A stretch of DNA of 64,000 nucleotides from Bowmanella sp. JS7-9 (GCF_004329715.1 NZ_JXSY01000021.1:186001-250000), one strand, 5' to 3'. Counted from the stretch's first letter, positions 1 through 9,180 are shown. Translations and numbers: made by a program. The notes: generated by a model not told the origin, from the letters alone.

Positions 1-2
1 CC

Positions 3-1190
3 GTTGCGGTGTTACCGGCTATTTTGCTGGCGGTGTGGTTATCGCGCGAGTCCCTGAATAAAACCATCAGCCAGTTCGTTGAGGGGGCGGGTAACCACAA
101 TATCATCACCATGTGTTTAATTTATTTGCTGGCCGGTGCGTTCTCCTCGGTAGCCAATGTCACAGGCGGGGTGAACAGCACGGTGGCGCTGGGGCTTAGC
201 GTGATCCCCACCGACTGGTTGCTGCCAGGATTGTTTTTGTTAGCGGCGTTTGTTGCTACCGCCATGGGCACATCGATGGGCACGCTGGCCGCCATGGCAC
301 CGATTGGGCTGGGTCTGGCGCAGGCCAGTGGCATTTCACTGCCGTTGATGGCGGGCGTGTTGATGAGCGGTGCCATCTTCGGCGATAACCTGTCGATTAT
401 TTCCGATACCACTATCGCGGCCACCCGTACCCAGGGCGCGCGCATGCAGGAAAAGTTTATTGAAAATATCCGTTTTGCCGCACCCGCTGCGGTAATGACG
501 CTGGTGTTGTTGTTGTTGCTGGTCAATCCGGTCAGTGCCGAGGTCTCCGCAGCAGAAGCTAATCCCTGGCTGGCGTTACCTTATTTACTGATCCTGTTGT
601 TGGCCATCAGTGGCGTTAATGTCTTCGTGGTGTTGGTGCTGGGTATCCTGGCGTGCTTAGCCATGGGCGTCTGGCAGGGCGGGTATGCAATTGGCGATAT
701 CGGCAAGGACGTGTATGCCGGCTTTGGCCAGATGCAGGAGATTTTTATTCTCTCCATGCTGATAGGTGGGTTATCCGAGCTGATGCGTCGTCAAGGCGGC
801 CTGCAATTTCTGGTCAACGGCCTGACTCGCTTTGCGAAAAAACTCTCCAGCCATGATCAGGCCAGTCACGGTTTTGCTATTGCCGCGTTAATCAGCGTGA
901 CGAACCTGTGTGTGGCGAACAACACGGTGGCGATTATTGTGGCCGGCGATGCGGCTAAATCACTGGCAGAGCATGGTGGGGTGCCCCCCAAACGCGCTGC
1001 CAGCTTGCTGGATATTTTCGCCTGTATTATTCAGGGCTTATTACCGTATGGGGCGCAGGCCCTGTTGCTGGGCGCAAGCTTCGCCATTTCACCAATCGAT
1101 CTGCTGCCCTACGTCTATTACTGCTTTATGCTGGCTGGGGTGGCGATAGCGGTTGTCAGCTGGTCACTGTTTAAGCCCGCGGCGCGCTGA
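3..1190 (+). CDS. Na+/H+ antiporter, NhaC family (5' end outside window)
   Basis: An inner-membrane carrier predicted to exchange Na+ (or an organic cation/acid) for H+. The reading frame is open to the left edge, so the first part of the gene lies outside; 395 residues are visible against about 430-470 for the family. The chain is almost entirely hydrophobic helices. Two family signatures are visible: a Gly/Ser-rich GTSMGTLAAMAP stretch near residue 90 and GDNLSIISDTT near residue 127, the NhaC-type cation-site motif with its Asp residues. It converges on and overlaps by 20 bp the end of the following minus-strand gene. The exact substrate cannot be told from sequence; the family assignment is firm. 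Confidence 0.85.
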   Translation, partial: VAVLPAILLAVWLSRESLNKTISQFVEGAGNHNIITMCLIYLLAGAFSSVANVTGGVNSTVALGLSVIPTDWLLPGLFLLAAFVATAMGTSMGTLAAMAPIGLGLAQASGISLPLMAGVLMSGAIFGDNLSIISDTTIAATRTQGARMQEKFIENIRFAAPAAVMTLVLLLLLVNPVSAEVSAAEANPWLALPYLLILLLAISGVNVFVVLVLGILACLAMGVWQGGYAIGDIGKDVYAGFGQMQEIFILSMLIGGLSELMRRQGGLQFLVNGLTRFAKKLSSHDQASHGFAIAALISVTNLCVANNTVAIIVAGDAAKSLAEHGGVPPKRAASLLDIFACIIQGLLPYGAQALLLGASFAISPIDLLPYVYYCFMLAGVAIAVVSWSLFKPAAR

Positions 1191-1812
1191 AATCCTGCAG
1201 CGCCATCATATTACGCGCGACGGTATCGGCCTCAACCGGCCGGTACTTGCGTAGTGGGCCAATCATCAGTGGCGCCACGAGTTTACCGAATAAAATACCA
1301 AGGCGTTCTAACGGACGTGATTCCTCGCGCTCACCCAGTAATAGCGAGGGTTGTACCGCTGCCGGTTTGCGCAAATTGAGCATGGGTAAAATGGCATTTT
1401 CCAGCTCACCTTTCACGCGCAAATAGAAATTGCTGCTGTTGGCATTGGCGCCGATGGACGAAATCCACACAAAGCTTTGACAATGCTGCGCCCGGGCACA
1501 TTGCGCGGCGGCATGCACATACTCAAAGTCGACTTTGCGAAACGCGGCTTTGCTGCCAGCCTGTTTAATGGTGGTACCCAGGCAAACGTAAGCATGGTCG
1601 ACAGAAAAATAACCCTGATAGTCATCCAGTTTGTCAAAGTCGGTCACCACCACCTGCAATTTTTGCTCGGGATCAGCAAACAGGCTGTCGGGCAGCGGAC
1701 GCCGTACCAACAAGGTAATGTGGTGGTAACGCTTATCGTTAAGTAGCTGTTTTACCAGTGCTTTGCCAACCAGACCGGTGGCGCCCAACACAATGGCTGA
1801 AAAGTGGCTCAT
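1171..1812 (-). CDS. NAD(P)-binding SDR-family oxidoreductase (HTATIP2/YbjT-like)
   Basis: A 213-residue atypical short-chain dehydrogenase fold. The N-terminus carries the dinucleotide-binding glycine motif GATGLVG at residues 10-16, followed by a basic LLVRRPL turn typical of NADP binding. Later segments (VCLGTTIKQAG, FVWISSIGAN, LRVKGELE) match the HTATIP2/CC3-like group, in which a YxxxK pair is replaced by a YLRVKGE element. Family members are cytosolic; their substrates are mostly unknown. The 3' end overlaps the convergent antiporter gene by 20 bp. No operon partner is evident. Confidence 0.8.
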   Translation of the reverse strand: MSHFSAIVLGATGLVGKALVKQLLNDKRYHHITLLVRRPLPDSLFADPEQKLQVVVTDFDKLDDYQGYFSVDHAYVCLGTTIKQAGSKAAFRKVDFEYVHAAAQCARAQHCQSFVWISSIGANANSSNFYLRVKGELENAILPMLNLRKPAAVQPSLLLGEREESRPLERLGILFGKLVAPLMIGPLRKYRPVEADTVARNMMALQDFSAPRA

Positions 1813-1877
1813 GTCACTTGCTCTGCAATTTTTATCAAGGCTACTATGGGGCGAAACCGATAAATAGGAAGTCTTTA

Positions 1878-2345
1878 ATGAAAAAATTTGTTTTGCTGCT
1901 GTGCTTGAGTTTGCTGGGCGCGTGCGTCAGTAGCAATGCACAACAACACAATCTGGGCCCAATCGAGCCGGCGGTATTGTTGGCAGAACATCGCGCGTTC
2001 GCAGAGGAATACGATGCCTATATTCCAGCTGAAAGTGCCAAAAACGTCGTAAGCGCTTTACAAGGAAAGCGCCTGATAGTCATTTTCGGTACCTGGTGTC
2101 ATGACAGTCAGCGTGAGGTGGCAAGGTTATTAAAAATTCTTGATGTGGCCAACATGCCGGTGGAGATAGACCTTCTCGCCGTAGACCGAAATAAGCAGGA
2201 CCCAGATGGTATCGCCGAGAGAATGGGGTTGGTATACACCCCGACCATTTACGTTTATAGCGGCAACAAAGAGTTAGGACGGATTATCGAAAAACCCACC
2301 GTGTCATTGGAACAGGATTTGGCAGAAATTTTACGTCGTGAGTGA
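1878..2345 (+). CDS. thioredoxin-like lipoprotein with single active-site Cys
   Basis: A 155-residue exported protein. I start at the ATG preceded by AGGAAG rather than 120 bp upstream, because this gives a clean lipoprotein signal: Lys-Lys, hydrophobic core, lipobox LGAC with Cys16. The mature part has a thioredoxin-like fold: a beta strand, then the GTWCHDS motif at residues 71-77, and a cis-Pro loop VYTPTIYVY. The second active-site cysteine of CxxC is replaced (WCHDS), so a disulfide-exchange mechanism with a resolving Cys in this loop is impossible; a monothiol or structural role is more likely. A rho-independent terminator follows. Confidence 0.8.
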   Translation: MKKFVLLLCLSLLGACVSSNAQQHNLGPIEPAVLLAEHRAFAEEYDAYIPAESAKNVVSALQGKRLIVIFGTWCHDSQREVARLLKILDVANMPVEIDLLAVDRNKQDPDGIAERMGLVYTPTIYVYSGNKELGRIIEKPTVSLEQDLAEILRRE

Positions 2346-2409
2346 ACCGATATTTAGCGAAATGCGTAAAGACAAATGTAAGTTCGTGTTTTCTTGATGA
2401 CATAGTTTT

Positions 2410-2435
2410 GCCGCCCACCCCGGGCGGCTTTTTTT
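2410..2435 (+). terminator. rho-independent terminator of the thioredoxin-like gene
   Basis: A perfect 7-bp stem GCCGCCC/GGGCGGC with a 5-nt loop is followed by seven T. It sits 65 bp after the upstream stop codon and touches the stop codon of the convergent DUF3185 gene. Confidence 0.85.
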
Positions 2436-2628
2436 ATTTCTTAAACAGCAAGCCCAAGCCCACAATCACCGCCACAGCACCACCAATCAGCAGATATTTG
2501 GCATCGTCAGTCGGGTTGCCTGTGACCATTTCGGTTAATTGCGACGCATGGCTGTTGTACTCGGTGTAGCCGAAATACAGCAGAATTGCCCCGCCAACTA
2601 ACGCCGCTAATCCCAGAATCTTTTGCAT
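2434..2628 (-). CDS. DUF3185 family small membrane protein
   Basis: A 64-residue protein with two hydrophobic helices (residues about 3-18 and 46-61) joined by a polar loop, ending in Lys-Lys. I start at the ATG giving MQKILGLAALVGG, since the upstream extension has no membrane or family character and AGGAATA lies before this ATG. The pattern (Gly-rich first helix, YFGYxEY, GNPTDDAKYLLIGG) matches DUF3185, whose function is unknown. Inner-membrane location is inferred. Confidence 0.75.
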   Translation of the reverse strand: MQKILGLAALVGGAILLYFGYTEYNSHASQLTEMVTGNPTDDAKYLLIGGAVAVIVGLGLLFKK

Positions 2629-2712
2629 GATTATTCCTTGTTGTTTTGAAAAGACCTGCTCAGCAGAACATATTTTTAGCATCCGGTAAATGTTCTGAAC
2701 TATGGAGAAAAA

Positions 2713-3558
2713 TTACCCCACCCGTGCCTGAATAAACTCGGCCAGTTTGGCGCAGGCCTGTGGGTGTTGTTTGCTTTGCTCAAACAGGCAGATATTGATG
2801 GTGCCCAGTTCCGGCAGGTTTTTGTGCCGAAGCACAGCAAGCTCAGCGGGTAGTGAGCTCTTGGCCAGCGCGGTAATGCCCAGCCCCTGCTGAATAGCGG
2901 CAGTAATGCCAGACAAATCGGCGATGGTGTAGCTGATGCGCCATGGCAGGGTTTGCTGTTTTAAATGTTGAATGACCCGGCTGCGGTACATGCAGCCATC
3001 CGGTGCCAGTACCAGCGATAAGTACTCCGGATTCCAGTTTTGATTTTTATCACCAACCCATACCAGCGGGTCGGCCACCAATAGCTGGCCGTCGGTAGGT
3101 TGGCCCGGTGGTACCAGTGCCATTATCAAATCAAAATCGCCACGTCGCTCGTTGCTGAGTAACTGCTTACTTAATGCCGATGTCACCTCCAGTGCCACAT
3201 CCGGGTAGAGTTTAGAAAACTCACCAATGATGCCCGGCAGCAGGGTGGTGGCAAACTCACTGGGAATGCCCAGGCGCAACCGCCCGCGCAGGCTGGGCTG
3301 CTCGAACGCGCGAAACACATCGTCATTCAGGCTCAGGATGCCACGGGCATGCTGATATAACAGTTGGCCATCGTGGTTAGGTAAATGCCGTTGGCCCACT
3401 TTGGTAAACAGCTTGCGGCCTAATTGTTCTTCGAGCTTTTTAATCTGCAAACTGATAGCGGGTTGCGAACGCCCGAGAATATCCCCGGCTTTGGCATAGC
3501 CGCCCATGTCCACCACCGTGACAAAGGTACGCAGATTGTCGAGAGATAGCTGCTTCAT
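2713..3558 (-). CDS. LysR family transcriptional regulator
   Basis: A 281-residue regulator with the family's usual two-part layout: an N-terminal winged helix-turn-helix (residues about 3-62, with the GRSQPAISLQIKKLEEQLG recognition region) and a periplasmic-binding-protein-like effector domain (about 90-280). I start at the ATG giving MKQLSLDNLRTF; the 19-residue upstream extension is not family-like. It is divergent from gcvTHP with 171 bp between starts, so it may control that operon, but its sequence is not close to enterobacterial GcvA, which is encoded away from gcv. The effector is unknown. Confidence 0.9.
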   Translation of the reverse strand: MKQLSLDNLRTFVTVVDMGGYAKAGDILGRSQPAISLQIKKLEEQLGRKLFTKVGQRHLPNHDGQLLYQHARGILSLNDDVFRAFEQPSLRGRLRLGIPSEFATTLLPGIIGEFSKLYPDVALEVTSALSKQLLSNERRGDFDLIMALVPPGQPTDGQLLVADPLVWVGDKNQNWNPEYLSLVLAPDGCMYRSRVIQHLKQQTLPWRISYTIADLSGITAAIQQGLGITALAKSSLPAELAVLRHKNLPELGTINICLFEQSKQHPQACAKLAEFIQARVG

Positions 3559-3619
3559 GGCATGTAATAAATTTACAAAGCTGATGGATATGCATTGTAT
3601 ACATAAGTTTTGCAAATGT

Positions 3620-3638
3620 ATTGATAAGGATTATCAAT
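3620..3638. promoter_or_regulatory. Fur-box-like palindrome in the lysR-gcvT intergenic region
   Basis: An 8-bp inverted repeat ATTGATAA/TTATCAAT with a 3-nt centre. Counted against the Vibrio-type 19-bp Fur consensus (AATGATAAT-N-ATTATCATT) it matches 16 of 18 informative positions. It directly abuts a possible -35 element (TTGTTG, 3639-3644) of the gcvT promoter, so a bound repressor could block it. Fur is the best match; a LysR-type or other dimeric regulator could also use such a palindrome. Confidence 0.55.
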
Positions 3639-3667
3639 TTGTTGTGCTGCCTTCGGCTTTCTATACT
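3639..3667 (+). promoter_or_regulatory. gcvTp: putative sigma-70 promoter of gcvTHP
   Basis: A TATACT -10 hexamer at 3662-3667 (5 of 6 to consensus) lies 17 bp from a weak TTGTTG -35 at 3639-3644. It precedes gcvT by 62 bp. No glycine riboswitch fold was seen in the leader. Confidence 0.45.
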
Positions 3668-3695
3668 GCGACGCAACATTTGGCTAACAAACTCC

Positions 3696-3714
3696 GTTTG
3701 CCCGTGTGGCAAAC
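3696..3714 (+). promoter_or_regulatory. leader hairpin next to the gcvT ribosome-binding site
   Basis: A perfect 7-bp stem GTTTGCC/GGCAAAC with a 5-nt loop CGTGT ends 3 nt before the AGAGGA ribosome-binding site (3718-3723). It has no T-run, so it is not a terminator; it may affect initiation or mRNA stability. Confidence 0.45.
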
Positions 3715-3729
3715 CGCAGAGGAATGCAC

Positions 3730-4809
3730 ATGACCAACAAAACCGTATTACATGCCAAGCACATCGAAGCCGGTGCGCGTATGGTTGACTTCCACGGTTG
3801 GGAAATGCCCATCAATTACGGCTCGCAAATCGAAGAGCACCACGCGGTGCGTAAAGATGCGGGTATGTTCGACGTTTCACACATGACCATCGTTGACGTG
3901 ACTGGCTCACAGGCTCAGGCCTACCTGCGCTACTTGCTGGCTAACGACGTGGCTAAGCTGCAGGAAAAGGGTAAAGCCCTTTATAGCGGCATGCTGAACG
4001 AAGCCGGTGGCGTGGTGGATGACCTGATCGTGTATCACTTCGATGCCGAAAACTACCGTTTGGTAGTGAACAGCGCCACCCGCGAAAAAGACATCAACTG
4101 GTTAAACAGCAAAGCCGCCGGTTTTGACGTGACCATCACCGAAAGACCAGAGTACGCGATGATCGCGGTACAAGGCCCGAACGCCAAAGAAAAGGCCGGC
4201 CAGGTATTCTCTGCCGCACAAAACGAAGCGGTAGCCGGTATGAAGCCATTCTACGGCGTGCAGGCTGAAGACTTGTTTATTGCCACCACTGGTTACACCG
4301 GTGAAGCCGGTTACGAGATCATGGTGCCAAACGAGCAAGCCGCTGATTTGTGGCAACAACTGCTGGATGCCGGTGTGCAGCCATGTGGTCTGGGCGCACG
4401 CGATACCCTGCGTTTAGAAGCGGGCATGAACCTGTACGGTCAGGACATGGACGAAACCATTTCTCCGCTGGCGGCGAACATGGGCTGGACCATCACCTGG
4501 GAACCGGCCGAGCGTGATTTCGTTGGCCGCGCGGCGCTGGAGCAACAAAAAGCCGCAGGCACCGACAAGCTGGTTGGCCTGCTGATGGAAGAAAAAGGCG
4601 TACTGCGTAGCGGCCTGACTGTGAAGGTCAGCGGCGGCGAGGGTGTGATCACCTCAGGTACCTTTTCTCCTACTCTTGGCAAGAGCATCGCAATGGCCCG
4701 CGTACCGGCGGATCACGGCGATACGGCCGAAGTGGAAATGCGTAAAAAGTGGGTTACAGTAAAAGTGATTAAGCCGGCCTTCGTGCGTAACGGCAAACCG
4801 CTGATTTAA
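3730..4809 (+). CDS. gcvT: glycine cleavage system aminomethyltransferase (T protein)
   Basis: T protein takes the aminomethyl group from lipoyl-GcvH, releases ammonia and transfers the one-carbon unit to tetrahydrofolate as 5,10-methylene-THF. At 359 residues it has the family length. Recognisable blocks are [22 protein letters not shown] with the folate-site Asp, [33 protein letters not shown], and [10 protein letters not shown] near the C-terminus. I choose the ATG 6 nt downstream of AGAGGA (an in-frame ATG two codons upstream is also possible). First gene of gcvTHP; gcvH follows after 20 bp. Confidence 0.97.
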   Translation: MTNKTVLHAKHIEAGARMVDFHGWEMPINYGSQIEEHHAVRKDAGMFDVSHMTIVDVTGSQAQAYLRYLLANDVAKLQEKGKALYSGMLNEAGGVVDDLIVYHFDAENYRLVVNSATREKDINWLNSKAAGFDVTITERPEYAMIAVQGPNAKEKAGQVFSAAQNEAVAGMKPFYGVQAEDLFIATTGYTGEAGYEIMVPNEQAADLWQQLLDAGVQPCGLGARDTLRLEAGMNLYGQDMDETISPLAANMGWTITWEPAERDFVGRAALEQQKAAGTDKLVGLLMEEKGVLRSGLTVKVSGGEGVITSGTFSPTLGKSIAMARVPADHGDTAEVEMRKKWVTVKVIKPAFVRNGKPLI

Positions 4810-4829
4810 TAAAATTAAGAGGAAAAACA

Positions 4830-5219
4830 ATGAGTAACATCCCTAAAGAGCTACGTTATGCATCAACTCACGAATGGGTTCGCGACGAAGGCGACGGCAC
4901 TTTTACCGTAGGTATCACTGAGCACGCACAAGAACTGCTGGGTGACATGGTTTTCGTTGAACTGCCAGACGTTGGCAGCGCGGTAAATGCCGGTGACGAT
5001 TGCTGCGTAGCAGAATCAGTAAAAGCGGCTTCTGACGTATACGCACCATTAACCGGCGAAATCATCGCGACTAACGAAGATCTGGAAAACTCACCTGAGC
5101 TGGTAAACAGCGATCCATACGGTGACGGCTGGTTATTCAAAATCAAAGCCGAAGATCCGGAAGAGCTGGGCGACCTGATGGGCGCTGAAGATTACGCAAA
5201 TTCCATCGACGAAGAATAA
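4830..5219 (+). CDS. gcvH: glycine cleavage system lipoyl carrier H protein
   Basis: A 129-residue lipoyl carrier that shuttles the methylamine intermediate between GcvP and GcvT and is reoxidised by the L protein. The lipoylated lysine is Lys65 in ESVKAASD. The conserved THEWV near the N-terminus and the acidic C-terminus fit the family. An AGAGG site lies 8 nt before the start. It is the second gene of the operon; no lpd (L protein) gene is nearby, so the shared dihydrolipoamide dehydrogenase is presumably used. Confidence 0.97.
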   Translation: MSNIPKELRYASTHEWVRDEGDGTFTVGITEHAQELLGDMVFVELPDVGSAVNAGDDCCVAESVKAASDVYAPLTGEIIATNEDLENSPELVNSDPYGDGWLFKIKAEDPEELGDLMGAEDYANSIDEE

Positions 5220-5221
5220 GT

Positions 5222-5286
5222 CCAGCGCGGTATTTACCGCTGGCCATTCAAGATTGCAGCCCTGAGGAAACTCGGGGCTGATTTTT
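5222..5286 (+). promoter_or_regulatory. tandem hairpins between gcvH and gcvP
   Basis: Two stems fill the 90-bp gap. The first pairs GCGGTA with TACCGC (5227-5240) and is extended by CCA/TGG. The second pairs CAGCCCTGAG with CTCGGGGCTG (5257-5280, one G-U pair) around a GAAA loop and is followed by A-TTTTT. The second could act as a partial terminator or a processing/stability element that sets the gcvP to gcvH ratio. Confidence 0.5.
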
Positions 5287-5309
5287 ACAACACAACGCAG
5301 AAGTAGATT

Positions 5310-8192
5310 ATGTCGCACGTCACACTGTCACAATTAGAGCAGCAACAGGATTTTGTCCGCCGCCACATTGGCCCGGGACAGGCTGAACAGGCTGAAATGC
5401 TGGCCACTATTGGCGCCACATCACTGGATGATCTGATCGAGCAAACCGTTCCGGCTGCCATTCGTCTGCCGCAGGATATGAACCTGCCAGCAGGCACCAC
5501 CGAAGCGCAGGCCCTGGCTGAACTGAAAGCCATCGCCGGTAAAAACAAAATTTACCGCAGCTTTATTGGTATGGGTTACAGCGATGTGCACGTGCCAAAC
5601 GTGATTCTGCGTAATGTGTTGGAAAATCCAGGTTGGTATACCGCTTATACCCCGTATCAGCCAGAAATTGCTCAGGGCCGTTTACAGGCGCTGCTGAACT
5701 TCCAGCAGGCAACCCTGGACTTAACCGGTATGGATCTGGCCTCCGCGTCATTGCTGGACGAAGGTACCGCCGCCGCCGAAGCCATGGCGCTGGGCAAGCG
5801 TGTGTCTAAAAACCGCAAAGCCAACGCGTTCTTCGTCGCCGATGACGTGCACCCACAAACCTATGATGTGGTGCGCACCCGCGCCGAGATGTTCGGTTTT
5901 GAGATTATTGTCGGCAAGGCCGAAGATGCTGCCAGCCACGATATCTTTGGTGCGCTGCTGCAATACCCAGGTACCACGGGTGAAATCCGTGATCTGACTG
6001 ACATCATCGCTGCGGTACAAGCTAACAAAGGTATTGTTGCGGTTGCCGCCGATATCATGAGCTTAGTGCTGCTGAAATCACCGGGCGAAATGGGCGCCGA
6101 CGTGGTGCTGGGCTCTGCTCAGCGTTTCGGTGTACCTATGGGTTACGGTGGTCCACATGCGGCATTCTTCGCTACCCGCGACGATTACAAGCGTTCACTG
6201 CCAGGCCGTATTATCGGTGTGTCACAGGATACCCGTGGCCGTCCTGCTCTGCGTATGGCACTGCAAACCCGTGAACAGCACATCCGCCGTGAAAAGGCTA
6301 ACTCCAACATCTGTACTGCGCAGGTGTTACTGGCCAACATGGCCAGCTTCTATGCGGTGTATCACGGTCCGAAAGGCCTGAAAACCATCGCCAGCCGTAT
6401 TCACCGCTTTGCCGATATCATTGCTGCGGCACTGCAAAACGCTGGCTTTAGCCTGGCGCATGCTAATTACTTCGATACCATCACAGTCAACGTGGGCGAT
6501 AAGAAAGACGCCATCGTTAGCGCCTCTGATGCGGCGATGATCAACCTGCGTACCGATCTGGACGGCAAGCTGGGTATCAGCGTGGACGAAACCACCACCC
6601 GTGCTGACGTTACTAAGCTGCTGGCGGTATTTGGCATCAATGATGTGAATTTTGATGCATTGGATGCAAAGGTGAGCGAAATGCCAGCCTCTATCCCAGC
6701 TGAACTGGCGCGCACCTCGGAGATCCTGACCCACGAAGTGTTCAACAAGTACCACAGCGAAACCGAAATGCTGCGTTACATTAAGTCTTTAGAAGACAAA
6801 GACTTAGCCCTGAACCACTCGATGATTTCGCTGGGTTCCTGTACCATGAAACTGAACGCCACCGCCGAGATGATCCCGGTCACCTGGCCAGAGTTTGGTT
6901 CATTGCACCCGTTTGCGCCGCTGAGCCAGGCGCAGGGTTACCAGCACATGATTCAGGAACTGGCCGACTGGCTGGTGGAAATCACCGGTTACGACCATAT
7001 CGCCATGCAGCCTAACTCAGGCGCACAGGGCGAATATGCCGGCCTGATTGCCATTCGCAAATACCACGAAAGCCGTGGCGAAGGCCACCGTAATATATGT
7101 TTAATCCCAAGTTCTGCCCACGGCACCAACCCGGCATCGGCTCAGATGATCGAGTACAAAGTGGTCGTGGTGAACTGTGATAAAAACGGTAACGTGGATA
7201 TGGCCGACCTGAAGGCCAAAGCCGAAGAAATGGCCGACAACCTGGCCTGTATCATGATTACCTACCCGTCAACCCACGGGGTATACGAAGAAACCGTGCG
7301 TGAGATTTGCGACATCATCCACGCTAACGGTGGCCAGGTGTATCTGGACGGTGCCAACATGAACGCCCAGGTAGGCTTAACCTCACCGGGTTACATTGGC
7401 GCTGACGTATCGCACCTGAACCTGCACAAAACCTTCTGTATCCCGCACGGCGGCGGCGGCCCGGGCATGGGCCCAATCGGTGTGAAAAAGCACTTAGCAC
7501 CGTTTGTCCCTAACCACCCAGTGGTTAAAATCGACGGGCCAAACCCAGAGAACGGTGCCGTATCTGCCGCGCCGTGGGGCAGTGCGTCAATTCTGCCAAT
7601 CAGCTACATGTATATCCGCATGATGGGTGCCGCGGGCCTGAAAAAGGCCACTGAAGTGGCGATCCTGAATGCTAACTACATCGCTAAAAAGCTGGGTGAG
7701 CACTTCCCGGTGCTGTACAAAGGCCGCAACGAGCGTGTGGCGCACGAATGTATTATCGATATGCGTCCGCTTAAAGAAGCCAGCGGCGTGACCGAGATGG
7801 ACGTGGCCAAGCGTTTGAACGACTACGGTTTCCACGCGCCAACCATGAGCTTCCCAGTAGCGGGTACGCTGATGATTGAGCCAACCGAGTCAGAAGCCAA
7901 AGCCGAGCTGGACCGCTTTATCGAGGCCATGATCAGCATTCGTCACGAAATCGCCAAAGTAGAAGCGGGCGAGTGGGATGCCACCAACAACCCACTGCAT
8001 AACGCACCGCACACCCTGGCCGATATCTGTGACCATAACTGGGATCGCGCTTACGACCGTCAGCTAGCCGCATACCCGGTCGCTGCGGTAGCGCGCAACA
8101 AGTTCTGGCCAACGGTTAACCGTATCGACGACGTCTACGGCGACCGAAATCTGGTATGTAGCTGCCCGAGTGTGGAGTCGTACAGAGACTAA
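5310..8192 (+). CDS. gcvP: glycine dehydrogenase (decarboxylating), P protein
   Basis: P protein is the PLP-dependent decarboxylase that loads the aminomethyl group of glycine onto lipoyl-GcvH. The 960-residue single-chain form is typical of gammaproteobacteria. The N-terminal half carries FVRRHIGPG and the fixed [10 protein letters not shown] block; the C-terminal half carries the PLP-binding lysine, Lys707, in [13 protein letters not shown]. The chain ends in [11 protein letters not shown] plus a short tail, YRD. The stop codon lies inside a 15-bp perfect palindrome (8184-8198). A strong terminator follows about 80 bp downstream. Confidence 0.97.
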   Translation: MSHVTLSQLEQQQDFVRRHIGPGQAEQAEMLATIGATSLDDLIEQTVPAAIRLPQDMNLPAGTTEAQALAELKAIAGKNKIYRSFIGMGYSDVHVPNVILRNVLENPGWYTAYTPYQPEIAQGRLQALLNFQQATLDLTGMDLASASLLDEGTAAAEAMALGKRVSKNRKANAFFVADDVHPQTYDVVRTRAEMFGFEIIVGKAEDAASHDIFGALLQYPGTTGEIRDLTDIIAAVQANKGIVAVAADIMSLVLLKSPGEMGADVVLGSAQRFGVPMGYGGPHAAFFATRDDYKRSLPGRIIGVSQDTRGRPALRMALQTREQHIRREKANSNICTAQVLLANMASFYAVYHGPKGLKTIASRIHRFADIIAAALQNAGFSLAHANYFDTITVNVGDKKDAIVSASDAAMINLRTDLDGKLGISVDETTTRADVTKLLAVFGINDVNFDALDAKVSEMPASIPAELARTSEILTHEVFNKYHSETEMLRYIKSLEDKDLALNHSMISLGSCTMKLNATAEMIPVTWPEFGSLHPFAPLSQAQGYQHMIQELADWLVEITGYDHIAMQPNSGAQGEYAGLIAIRKYHESRGEGHRNICLIPSSAHGTNPASAQMIEYKVVVVNCDKNGNVDMADLKAKAEEMADNLACIMITYPSTHGVYEETVREICDIIHANGGQVYLDGANMNAQVGLTSPGYIGADVSHLNLHKTFCIPHGGGGPGMGPIGVKKHLAPFVPNHPVVKIDGPNPENGAVSAAPWGSASILPISYMYIRMMGAAGLKKATEVAILNANYIAKKLGEHFPVLYKGRNERVAHECIIDMRPLKEASGVTEMDVAKRLNDYGFHAPTMSFPVAGTLMIEPTESEAKAELDRFIEAMISIRHEIAKVEAGEWDATNNPLHNAPHTLADICDHNWDRAYDRQLAAYPVAAVARNKFWPTVNRIDDVYGDRNLVCSCPSVESYRD

Positions 8193-8198
8193 GTCTCT
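8184..8198. repeat. palindrome spanning the gcvP stop codon
   Basis: AGAGACT-A-AGTCTCT, a perfect 7+1+7 inverted repeat, includes the TAA stop. A second inverted repeat TTGATC-AC-GATCAA follows at 8202-8215. These sit at the left edge of the AT-rich accessory segment. Confidence 0.6.
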
Positions 8199-8213
8199 GA
8201 ATTGATCACGATC

Positions 8214-8251
8214 AACCTAGTAGGTAACCGAGCAAACCTAGTCGGAAACCG
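8214..8251. repeat. two-copy 21-bp imperfect direct repeat
   Basis: Two units beginning AACCTAGT and containing AACCG recur with a period of 21 bp (15 of the first 17 positions identical). They lie between the end of gcvP and its terminator. Could be a protein-binding site or a scar of insertion; nothing else identifies them. Confidence 0.5.
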
Positions 8252-8270
8252 TCAATCTGATTATTTAGAT

Positions 8271-8301
8271 AAAAGGTGAGCATTTTTTGCTCACCTTTTT
8301 T
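8271..8301 (+). terminator. rho-independent terminator of gcvTHP
   Basis: A 12-bp stem AAAAGGTGAGCA/TGCTCACCTTTT with a 5-T loop, ending in TTTTTT. Symmetric enough to work on both strands. It separates the gcv operon from the AT-rich segment. Confidence 0.9.
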
Positions 8302-8366
8302 GTATGTAAAAAATAGTAGATAAGATAAGATTATTTACGATCGAATAAGAATAATAAGTTCGTGAT

Positions 8367-9178
8367 GTGAAAGGTCTATTTACTTGGTTTGGTAAAGCTG
8401 ATATTGATGGTATGAAACAGGATGCTTCCTCTCCGATTTCTAATATCGCGTTAAAGCATCCTGAACTATTCTATCAAATTGTAATTATTTCGAAAATTTG
8501 GGAAGACGAAAGGCGTAAATATATTCCTTGGCTGGAAAAAGTTAGATATAGCCCAGCGACCTTTTAAATTTGTTGAAGGTCACACTGTTAGTATTACCAG
8601 GCCAATTGATTAAGTTTCAATGTCCAAACAATCAGGGAATTTTATCAATGAACTTTCAAATTAAAGCGAAAAGCTCTATATAAATTTAACTTTTGGCTCT
8701 CCTGCTATGTCAGAAGTGAGTATTAAATTAGGTGAAGCTAAATCTAACATGTATTTCTATCAATCAAATCGAAATAGAGAGATTTTTTTGGATGGCATTC
8801 CTTATTAACGGTAGCTTCGTTGATTGAGAAAGACAACGGTGAAGCTTTGTACAACAGGTACATAATTAGTGAGCTAGGTGCTATTTTTTTCGCGGTATTG
8901 GGTTAGACGAGCGCCACTCGAAAATGAATGATGAAGTGGTTATGCTTAACGATGAAATTTTTAGCAAACACTCTGAACAATACTGTGAGCTTAAAGCTTT
9001 TGATATTAAAGAACCTATGACAGTAAATTTAAATAGGTAACTAACTTTACCTTTAAGTAAAGAATGTAATTTTAATAATTGTGTGATTGTTGATAATGTA
9101 ATTGAAAATCAATTGGTTATGGATTGGCTTGAGTGTTGCAACGTTGTAGATGTCTTTAAGCCTGCTGATGAGGGATAA
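8367..9178 (+). pseudogene. decayed gene, CARF (RtcR-like) domain remnant
   Basis: No single frame is open, but consecutive pieces in three frames read as one protein. Piece one (8367-8564) gives LFTWFGKADIDG, PISNIAL and YIPWLEKV, the layout of the N-terminal strand and helix of CARF domains in RtcR-type activators. Piece two (from about 8560) gives SITRPID with a TAA where Tyr is expected (PTDY motif), then INLTFGSPAMSEV, matching the NLTxGTPAM CARF signature. Later pieces (to 9178) are not recognisable. Frame changes occur near 8560 and at two T-runs (about 8783-8789 and 8884-8890), with in-frame stops at 8611, 8662 and 9038. It ends 2 bp before the helicase gene, so it was probably its first operon gene. 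Confidence 0.6.
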
Positions 9179-9180
9179 AT

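Noticed and set aside
3559-3729. Glycine riboswitch upstream of gcvT
   Set aside because: No tandem aptamer or conserved GGAGAG-like core could be found in the short leader; only a palindrome and one hairpin.
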